DNA of 64,000 nt from Branchinecta lynchi. Taxonomy: Eukaryota; Arthropoda; Branchiopoda; Anostraca; Branchinectidae. The notes beneath the pieces are model-generated. The model had not been told where the DNA came from. It searched no databases and saw nothing but the letters and a program-made list of their open reading frames with translations. Position 1 is the first letter of the stretch. Each line of letters opens with the position of its first letter. Both the position numbers and the translations under genes were made by a program. Below, one piece after another: positions 55,821 to 64,000 of this stretch. The stretch lies in assembly GCA_023053575.1 (NCBI GenBank), contig JAKZAP010000016.1:7064046-7128045 (forward strand). Reading direction: 5' to 3'.

Positions 55821-56564
55821 TTCAATTTGTCTTTTCAACAAGTCGACCATTCGATTTAATTAATAGTTTTGTTTCAACTCAATCACACAATCTCTGTCTT
55901 TTTATATCATATTATATTTGAAATTCAAAAAGAAGGTATTTGCAGTTGTATACCATATGAGTAGTGATGCTGCAATTCAGAATTGCACAATGCCATTTAG
56001 ACAGTAGTCATTTATTACATAAAACACAAAAAATAAACTGCTAAACGGAAGTAACATGGTAACGGCTCTAAAATGTTGCTTGTAAAGCCTTTTGCCATTT
56101 TGTGAAAATGCAACGCACAAGCCTTCACGGTGTGAAAGGTCCGACTCAAGGCAGATGCAATGCTGACTCTACGCAAGCGCAACAATCTTGCGTTCTCAGT
56201 GTGAAAGCTGCAAAATTCTTAGACACTTAGCCAGCCCGAAAAAGTAAACAGGATGTTCCAAGTGATGGAAAAAACAGGGAAAAAATGGTAAAAACTACCT
56301 TATTTGGTTAACACATTATATATTTGGAACACAGCTGTAACTTTAATATGATATTTCACCTTCTAATGACGCTACGCATGGTAGTTGAGGTGTAGCTTAG
56401 CAGTTTTAAACGAAAGTTGACCTAACAAACACAAAAAAAGGAATCAGTTCACTTTTCAAAGAAATACTGTTTTCTGCTTCTTCTTCTTCGCAGACACTGG
56501 TCTCCGTTTCGCCATCTACATTTGCTTTTCTTATTTGCTCAATTACAAAATCCAATTTCTCACA

Positions 56565-57437
56565 CTTGAGGAGTCACCGCGTTGTTTGTCTCCGGGGATT
56601 CACTTCCCGTATTCTCCACGGTTTCCCCAGTCCCCACGGACGTGGAATGCTCCGATTATCATCGCCATCATCAGAAAGGACTTCCTTTCAGATTCGAAGG
56701 GAATCAATCTTTACTAGTGTTGGTGCAATACAAAATTGATTAAAAACAATCAGAATGAACGAAACCAGAAATAAAGGGGATCCAGACTAATTTCGTCAAC
56801 TGGATAGTTTTTGAACAAAATCCGTTTTGGAAGCATTCACCGTTTTCTCACTGTTTTCTGTAAGCGGAGTCCGCGTGGAGTGACTCCCTCTATTCTCATC
56901 ATTCCCTTCGATTCCCCGAGGAGTCCTCGGGGAACGGCGAGAATACGCCTTAGGACTCCTGCTGATGAGACCTCGTTTTTGTTTGTCCCGGGACTCGCTT
57001 CCCGTATTCTTGCGAGTCCCCAGGGATGGGATCGCTCAGATTATCATCACTACCATAAAAAAATGGGTCCCTTTCAGATTCGGTGGAGAATCAATTTCGG
57101 GAGTTTTTGGTGTTGTTGTTTCCGGAAAAACAGATGTTAGGGATGGTTAAAAAGAATTTCTGAGATCAGTATTGAGTTTACTTATGATTTTCTACGGTAC
57201 TGATTTTCAGAAAGAAAAGTCGATTTCGTTGTGGTGACGATTTTTGTTTGTAAATATTAACAATATAAAACTAAATTAAAAACTATCAGAACAAACTAAA
57301 GATAATTTTTTTTTTTAGCGAAAACGATGTTGAAGGAATTTCCCGTGTTCTCATTGTTATCCGATCAAGGAGGGCACGCGGAATGACTTCTCGCCGTTCC
57401 CCTCGATTCCCCTAGGAACGGGGAGAATACGCCTTCT
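56565..57437. mobile_element. Family j MITEs, two adjacent copies
   Basis: 56565-56954 ends 'gaacggcgagaatacgcctt'. A second unit (56955-57437) repeats 'cccgtattcttgcgagtccc', 'ggatgggatcgctcagatta' and ends 'ggggagaatacgccttc'. The left terminus of the first is weak ('cacttgaggagtcaccgcg'). Confidence 0.6.
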
Positions 57438-57857
57438 GTGTTGCCACATCAGAAAGACTTAATGGCCCAGAACCTGCCCAGAACAGATAGTGAAACGGGA
57501 GTGATATTTATTTTCACGAGAAAACCCTGAAATGGTCACTTTTGGTCGGAATCACCGCTGCAAAAATTACACATCTTAATTATATTTTCAGGAAAAAACA
57601 TGAAATGGTCACTTCTTGTCGGAATCTCTGCTTCAAAAATGAAACATCCGGTCGTTTCTGAAATAGAGAAATTTTATGTCATACGTAGGTCAGTGACAAA
57701 AACAAAATAGAGTGACAAGTCACACTATTGTGCCGCATACGGCAGCCCTGTCCATTTTGGTGTTCAGAACATTAGTGACGGGATTATTTTGCCTGGAACG
57801 GGGGGTCAGGCTTGGAGGACCACTCGCAGTTGTTGAACCTGTTTGAACAAGCTATAG

Positions 57858-58120
57858 CTGCGTACGCTGCATCCAGGTTGTCTCTGGTTTTTCCTCACTG
57901 GTGTTCGGTTCTTGTCCCGTTGCGCGTTTTTGGTCTCACCGGTGGCGTCACTAGAACCTGCCTCCCGAGCAAGTTCTGGTTAGTCCGCACCGGTGAGCAC
58001 CAACCAGACTGTTTGATTTGACTAGTCCGAACACGGGATCTATGACCGGTGACCAGTCATGATGAGTGCAAAAACGCATTACTAGAAGCACCGGACAAGG
58101 AACGAAAGCTTCTAGCTGCG
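57858..58120. mobile_element. Family k MITE fragments
   Basis: 'agctgcgtacgctgcatcc', 'ctctggtttttcctcactgg', 'agttctggttagtccgcacc' and 'gagtgcaaaaacgc' match 43622-44038. A second AGCTGCGTTCGTTGTCC start is at 58114. Inverted family-k sequence at 59395-59545 on the far side of the LINE suggests the LINE lies inside a k element. Confidence 0.55.
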
Positions 58121-58189
58121 TTCGTTGTCCGATGACTGCTCATACACAACACCTTCAGCTGCTATTTCAAATTTGTTTATGCCAGGGTT

Positions 58190-59390
58190 TGGTTCCGAAC
58201 AGTTTCCTATTGGGTACTATAACATAACATCGGTGATTAAGCGAGGGAAAACGCGGACCTTTGCAAAAGCTATCGGCCAATTACAGATTCTTGTACCATA
58301 AGCAAAATCCTGGAATACTTCCTTCTTCCCGAACTAGTTGAAAAATGTAGCTTTGGTTCAATGCAGTTTGGATTCCGTTCGAGCGCCAGTTGTGCGCACG
58401 CTCATCACATATTGACAAAAATGATGAAACAAGCTACCCGCGACAAGTCTTCTATGGCCATTTTTCAGTAAGGTTCAAATGACAAGGTAGCTTGTCAGAG
58501 ATTATTTCTGTCCGAACTGGTGTTCGCCAAGGGGGAGTCTTATCTCCCTACATCTTCAAATCGGCCATATCTTCTTGTCTCGATTCTTTGCATCCTGCTT
58601 ACTTATATAAAGATTATGCCTTCAGCTACATAGCCTACGCGGACGACTTGCTCTTAGTAAGCCGTAGCCGATCCACACTCACAAAAAGTGTAAGTAAGCT
58701 GTCGTCGGAACTTCTCAAAATTGGCCTTGAAGTTAACCTGTCAAAATGTGAGTGCCTGCATTTCAACCCTTCGTCAAATTGTTCGAGTGCATCTAAAGCT
58801 TCTATATCTCTTGGATCGTTCATCGTCAAATCAACAGACTCTCTCCACGGTGGCTCGGCATAACATTCAAATCTTCTTTGTCAAAATTTTGCTCTTCGGT
58901 TGTTCAAGAAGTTTTTAAGTCGATCCGTAGCGCCTATGGGCGCATTGTCCCCAACCGGGGGCGCTATAATCGTAAAGCTTTGGGAAATTTGTACAGCACC
59001 TTCTGCGCTCCTTCTATACTATTTCGTTCTGGCGTCACTCATGTTCTGCGAAAGAAGCAGATTAAAAAGATGAGATCATGTTATTTTAAATATGCAAAGC
59101 ACCTGCTCCACATGTCGAAAGTATGTCATAACCATACATTGACGGAGAAATTCAAAATTCAAGATGCAAGTGTTACCCTTTTGGATGTTTCGTCATCACT
59201 TTCAAAACTCATGGACAACAAGGCCCAACCAGCACACGATGTCGTTAACTGCTTCTTGACCGAAGAATAAAAATTAAGTGTCTTATTCTGTGTGTATATA
59301 TGTGTTTTGTTTATTTTCTTTATTTTCGTCATTTACTCCGCCTTTTCAAAATGACGGGTCATAAATATATTACTTACTTACTTACTATAC
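58190..59390 (+). pseudogene. LINE ORF2 with deleted RT segment
   Basis: RT fingers CKSYRPITDSCTISKILEYF and MQFGFRSSASCAHAHHI are followed at once by a stop (58470) and then GVRQGGVLSPYIFKSAISSC. The palm segment with the first catalytic Asp is missing. Next come SYIAYADDLLLVSRSRSTL and VNLSKCECLHF, a shift near 58860, SIRSAYGRIVPNRGRYNRK and CHNHTLTEKFKIQ, with a stop at 59268-59270. The 3' end has 'actccgccttttcaaaatga' and (TTAC)n. The same family's 3' ends are at 27.2 and 27.9 kb. Confidence 0.82.
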
Positions 59391-59542
59391 TTCTTCTAAC
59401 GCGTCTTTGGACTCATGGTGACTGTTCCCCGATCTTATAACCCGTTTTCCGACTAACCAGAACCTCGTCGGCAAGCGGGTTCTAGCGACGTCACCGATGA
59501 GACCAAAAACACTTAATAGGAGAAGACCGAACACCGGTGAGG

Positions 59543-61083
59543 AACAAGACCAAAGGTTTCGATGGGATCCCAAAAATTCAATATCTGATCCAGACAACAG
59601 GGTCTTGTCTTAGCCAGATCCAGTCTTCGCCAGACTCCTTGAACATTTTTACAATTAAAATTCAGAAACAGATTAAGGCAAAATAGCTAATCACCTGAGA
59701 AAACCAAGTTCAGATTTGGATTCAGCATGTGTGTTTACCCCTATCATATCTGTTTTGACGAAAACTTCCTGCCACTTCTGCTAATTTCCCGGTTCCGGCC
59801 GAACTCCAGAACTACTTGTCCGGCGAAAAAAGAAAGCTCAAACGCGAAATCAGGGTATCTTCTTTCCCCAGTAATAAACATCTAATCAACTTCAAGTAGA
59901 AATTTAGCTTATAACAAATTTTCCGATTCCAGCCGGATTCCGGTCGAACTATATGTCCGGGTAAAATATGATTGTCATACAGGGACTCAGCATCTCTTCT
60001 TACCCCTAAATCGCTTATCTAATCAACTAGAAATAAAACTTTGACTTCCAACAGTTTTCCGGTTTTCGCCGGATTCCGGACGAACTATACATGTCCGGGT
60101 AGAAACTTGTTTTCACATAAGTGTTCAGCATGTCTTCTTGCCCTAAATCGAACATCTAATCAACTCCAAATAAAACTTTTAATTTTGACAAACTTTCCGG
60201 TTTGGGCAGGATTCCGGTCGAAATACTTGTCCGTCGAGAAAATAGTTTTCAACATCGTATTCAGCATGTCTTCCTACCTCTAAATCGAACATCTAATCAA
60301 CTTCAAATAAAACTTTTACTTTCAACAAACTTTCCGGTTTGGGCCGGATTCCGGGCGAAATACTTGTCCGTCGAGAAAATAGTTTTCACCATCGTCTTCA
60401 GCATGTCTTCCTACCCCTAAATCGAACATCTAATCAATTTCAAATAAAACTTTTACTTTCAACAAACTTTCCGGTTTGGGCCGGATTCCGGGCGAAATAC
60501 TTGTCCGTCGAGAAAATAATTTTCACCATCGTCTTCAGCATGTCTTCCTACCCTTAAATCGAACATCTAATCAACTTCAAATAAAACTTTTCCTTTCAAC
60601 AAACTTTCCGGTTTTGGCCGGATTCCGGGCGAACTACTTGTCTGATGACAAAATGGTTTTCACCATCGTGTTCAGCATGTCTTCCTACCCTTAAATCGAA
60701 CATCTAATCAACTTCAAATAAAACTTTTCCTTTCAACAAACTTTCCGGTTTTGGCCGGATTCCGGGCGAACTAGTTGTCTGATGACAAAATGGTTTTCAC
60801 CATCGTGTTCAGCATGTCTTCTTACCCCATAATCGACTATCACATTAGCTGTTTCAAAACATTCTGTTTGTCCCTTAATTTGAATCCCCTCCCCCACCCC
60901 TAAATGTAGAGCTACAAAGCCCATCTACGAACTTGACTGGTCCGACGACCCAACGAACCCTCACACCAAGTTTCATCAAAATATCTCATTCCCTTCGAGA
61001 GTTATCGTGCTTACAGACGGACGGACGGACAACTTTTGCGATGTCATAGGTATCCCTCGACTTACGTTTTGGGATCCCAAAAA
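59543..61083 (+). mobile_element. Family a element, copy F (longest, eight core units)
   Basis: The head is 'acaagaccaaaggtttcgat' and GGGATCCCAAAA. About eight core units run from 59790 to 60830. The last five are highly similar with period 137 ('ccggattccgggcgaa' at about 60345, 60482, 60619 and 60756; 'agcatgtcttcctacc'). The tail domain is at 60890-61083 with 'acagacggacggacggacaa'; the end is TTTTGGGATCCCAAAA. The unit is not a multiple of three, so the repeated frames are not genes. Best reference copy. Confidence 0.9.
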
Positions 61084-61600
61084 CCACAGACAGCCCAAGC
61101 GACCCCAGCTTTTAAGTCACCAAGAGATACAAAGTATGCATGGGGCAATTCAAACGTCTGAAATTCTAAATAATCAGAAGCTAGGTTTAGCAGCACAGGC
61201 TTTGAAGCTTTGGTTCCAGCTTTCTACGAATCCATTACCACTTAGGGTTAGAAAGAGGTTTTAGAGGAAGAGAAACAGGGATGGTTTAATTAGAGATAAT
61301 TACGGATGTCCGCTTTGTTTGATTGGAGAAAACATTGTAAGTCCACCTCTGCAGTGCCAGGAGTCTCCTTTACCAGGCCAGTCTGGGCACCGGATGCTCT
61401 TCCCTGGTAAACTGACGTCGACCAATCACAAAGTAATAAAAATGGCGGGGGATTACGTGAGGAAAAATTTAAATAGGAGATAGTTACTATTGATTGTGTT
61501 GCATGTAAAATTATGTGTATGACCTACTCCTGCCTGAATACACAATATTTAATTTATTATGTGCCATTGCTATTATGGCAATAACTTTCTTCTGAAGCCT
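61084..61600 (+). mobile_element. LINE 3' end fragment
   Basis: A frame reads LLSHQEIQSMHGAIQTSEIL, then LWFQLSTNPLPLRVRKRF and a stop at 61262-61264. After the stop the same frame goes on with YGCPLCLIGENI (a CxxC cluster) and ends at 61480. The 3' UTR has 'gccattgctattatggc'. This is probably the C-terminal region of a LINE related to the 4-9.5 kb element. Confidence 0.55.
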
Positions 61601-62337
61601 TTGGCGTATTTATTATGGAAAAATCCACATAACCTTAACTCTCAATCATATTTAAAGTACACTTACATAGCACTCTAAGCCTTAGTACATTTCTAAACAT
61701 TCGCAACGATAAGTAGAAAATTCAAAAACACCAAAAGACAAACAAGCAATCCTGGCGCATTTAAATAATTTAATGTCGAAATATTGGATACCTTCATCCA
61801 CCAAAAAGAGATTCAAAACAACCTACTATAAATAATATACTCTCATGAAAAAGAAACATGCTCTCTTGTAAGTGTCCAAGAAAGGTCTTGACTAAACTTT
61901 AGCCGACTATCTACGGGTTGCAACGTCACACGAAAAGTCTATGTTTTTCATTTACTAACGGAACTGATTGTCCCCAGAACGGCTTATAAGTGTAAAAGCG
62001 TCCGGCGCCGCGCTGGCCGCTCAGCTCTATATAATATAGATACAAATATATATTCTGCAACAATAATTTAATCGAATTTTTCTCTTTCTTTCACAACATC
62101 GTTAAAACGTCACGGGCCGTAGATAATCAGCTAAAGTTTCAGCAAAACATGGCCCCTGGAACTTTCTACAGTGGAAGGTCAAAGCCTTCGTTCCTGGAAC
62201 AACTACGCATCCAAAATAAGCCCTTCTATAGGGAAAAGGAACAGAGCTAACCCACCAAAGAAAAGATGATACAATCACTGAGCTTAAACTTCGAACGTTA
62301 ATAGAACAAATACTGCAGAGCTCATCAGCAAAACGAG

Positions 62338-62477
62338 TCAGTTAATAGAAATCACTCGACGAGTCAGAAAATCAGTTGATGACACCAAATCGCAAACAGG
62401 GAATTTGTCAGTTAATAGAAAGCACTCGACGAGTCAGAAAATCAGTTGATGACACCAAATCGCAAACAGGGAATTTT
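62338..62477 (+). repeat. Two-copy tandem duplication, period 70
   Basis: 'tcagttaatagaaatcactc' through 'cgcaaacagggaattt' is repeated once with one substitution (atc/agc). Confidence 0.9.
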
Positions 62478-62729
62478 TAGTCTAACATACCTTTGCGACA
62501 AAAACAAACGAGAATAATTTCATAGCAGCACAGGTTTAAGAAATTAGTAACTGATATAGACCGTTGCAGGTAAAAAAAACACAAAAAAACTAATTTCAAG
62601 GCACATAAGATTGCAAATCGATTTCTTGGATTCACTCCCGAGTCTTTAGCTTCCTGCCACAAATCCAACTGCGAATAGCATTCGTGTGCGCTAATAATTC
62701 CTGCTTGAGCCTGAGGGGGGCCAAAATAT

Positions 62730-62850
62730 CGGTAGACCAAATGCAGCTGAATAATCCGTTTATCACAGCGAAATATCTCACCAGAACCCTTGCCAAGAAG
62801 GGCCGAAATATCGCTGGGGCAAGTCCTAGCTGATTTATCCATTTAATATC
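62730..62850. repeat. Family n repeat
   Basis: 'gggccaaaatatcgg', 'gctgaataatccgttt' and 'cttgccaagaagggccgaaa' followed by 'tatcgctggggc' match the family-n motifs at 20.4, 39.7 and 40.2 kb. Confidence 0.5.
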
Positions 62851-63060
62851 TTTTCATATCGCTATCATCCCTACACTCTTCTCCTCTTCCAGCCGTCACA
62901 GAGCATCGCATCAAGAACAAATAATCTAATAGAACCTCCGTCATTGGTCCCATGCAACGACAATGGATATCCCGATAAAACTGAGCGGAGCTAGATGTAC
63001 ATGCTGTGAGGTTTTAGTTGATACCCGTATATTTCCCTCTTTGCCGTTGCGCATCCCAGA

Positions 63061-63319
63061 GCCTCGTTTTTGTTGCATGCTGCATGTTCACTTCCGTGCT
63101 GATTCTTTCTACATTTGTTTTTGCACAGCTGTGCTTCCGAGGAAGACGGCAGCGCTTCTCTTGCTTACTTGCTTACCGACCAAGTCCGTGCTTCCCTGCA
63201 AGTTGCTGCTTCAACCAAGAAGAAATCTTGCAGGCAGTGAATCCAAAAACGCATCTAGTGCGGAAGCAAAGAGGTGCTGCAGCAGCGATGGCACAGCAGT
63301 ACTGCAACAAAAACGAGGC
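63061..63319. mobile_element. MITE, family l, copy 2
   Basis: The ends GCCTCGTTTTTGTTGCA and TGCAACAAAAACGAGGC are identical in core to copy 1 (the right inner end reads actgcaac). The interior 'gaagacggcagcgcttctc', 'gcttcaaccaagaaga' and 'gaagcaaagaggtgctgcag' matches copy 1 in the inverse order. Confidence 0.8.
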
Positions 63320-63689
63320 TCAGGTGAAAAACCGTAGGATATCAGCAGGGTTGGAGAACCCGATCTGCAGCGAATTAGAGGTGACGTCACAATGGTAGAC
63401 AACCAATCAGCTGTAAAGGACGACTCAGACGGCGTTCGTATTCTTCCCCGGAGTTGTACCACGATTTGTCTGTCTGTCGAGGTAACAAATTATGATGTTC
63501 TGTGTAGCTCCTCCGCTCATTTGCATCGGGTAGGGTATCAGAATATATTCGACTCCGCATGGTCGTATTACCGAGAGAGGGAGACGGAGGTTCTTGTAGA
63601 TTATTTGTTCGTGCCAGTATATCCTCTCGCTTACACCCTTGCTCTCATCACTCTAACACTAACAACGTGACTTCAGAAACCTGGTTTCA

Positions 63690-64000
63690 CATAAGCTCCT
63701 CTTTACGAATCGGACGTGAATCGGTCTAAGCGCGTTTTACAGACTCGGTTCAATGTAGACTAGATGTCCAAAATAGGGTATATAGAGAAGATCTATCCTC
63801 AGAGCCTTCATGCACTTTAGAGACTCGGTGGACTACATATATAATGGCCGAAATGGGGGTTATAGAGACGATCTATCCTCAGAGGCTTCATGCACTTTGC
63901 AGACTCGGCTCACTACAGACCGGCTACAGGCCGAAATAGGGTTTAAAGAAACGACCTATTCTCGGAGGCTTCATGCACTTTACGCATGAAGGGTAAAGGT
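63690..64000 (+). repeat. Tandem repeat, period about 80-83, running off the window
   Basis: 'cttcatgcactttagagact' starts at 63806, 63886 (variant 'gcagact') and 63969. Each unit also has 'gatctatcctcagag' and 'atagggtat/atgggggttat' parts. A degenerate unit precedes from about 63690. The array continues past the end of the window. Confidence 0.8.

Larger units (their letters stand above)
54339..56207 (+). mobile_element. Harbinger-like DNA element carrying a MADF/BESS gene
   Basis: 1869 bp. The terminal repeat CTTTCACACTGA is at the left end and TCAGTGTGAAAG at the right. CTG target duplications are at 54336-54338 and 56208-56210. The left end has three direct 21-bp repeats of the terminus (54339, 54360, 54381); the right has one. 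Subterminal 'cttgcgttgcacttgcg' / 'cgcaagcgcaacaatcttgc' are also inverted. No DDE transposase is encoded. The 3-bp duplication and the MADF-type accessory gene fit PIF/Harbinger. Confidence 0.85.

Noticed and set aside
60041..60694. Four overlapping 72-80-codon frames with nearly the same protein (MGRIPGEILVRRE...)
   Set aside because: They are successive 137-bp satellite units. The period is not a multiple of three and the frames overlap in different registers, so they reflect the repeat, not a gene family.
62963..63398. Two 124-126-codon plus-strand frames
   Set aside because: They traverse MITE family l, whose inverted ends and GC-rich interior give open frames in both copies without a shared protein.

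Overview
This window is animal nuclear DNA, most likely from an invertebrate. It has one widely split protein gene with GT-AG introns, one nuclear tRNA gene, and otherwise almost only transposable elements: decayed non-LTR retrotransposons (LINEs), a tRNA-derived SINE, and many short inverted-repeat DNA elements (MITEs/foldbacks). I cannot name the species from sequence alone.

Host gene: the minus strand carries PMPCA, the alpha subunit of the mitochondrial processing peptidase. I placed ten coding exons from 47865 (5') down to the stop codon at 1012. All have AG acceptors and GT donors, and the reading phase matches at every one of the nine junctions. About 522 residues are covered. Only a short first exon with the start codon was not found; it lies upstream of 47865, perhaps outside the window. 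Introns reach about 17 kb because transposons have accumulated in them. A tRNA-Ser(GCT) gene lies antisense in the first visible intron (42320-42401).

LINEs: an ORF1+ORF2 element at about 4.0-9.5 kb with a perfect 1065-bp internal tandem duplication; bodies at 24.4-25.8, 44.4-46.3, 49.6-52.5 and 58.2-59.4 kb; and several 3' ends. All are broken by stops, frameshifts or deletions.

DNA elements: a 1.87-kb Harbinger-like element (54339-56207) with a CTG target duplication carries only a broken MADF/BESS-type gene. Around it are MITE families with 2-, 3- or 8-bp target duplications and several nested insertions that give relative ages.

The most unusual material is a family of about 0.8-1.5 kb noncoding elements (here 'family a'). 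They end in GGGATCCC palindromes, hold a core of about 137-bp tandem units, and share a GACGGACGG-type end. There are at least seven copies (13.2, 15.1, 16.6, 35.2, 36.9, 48.1, 59.5 kb) plus fragments. A second family (10.4 and 38.0 kb) has the same plan with different sequence. Empty sites inside the window show where two family-a copies inserted.

Stretches not listed (for example 2840-3820, 11720-12350, 12530-13060, 18030-19040, 61600-62330) hold no gene or clear repeat that I could support.
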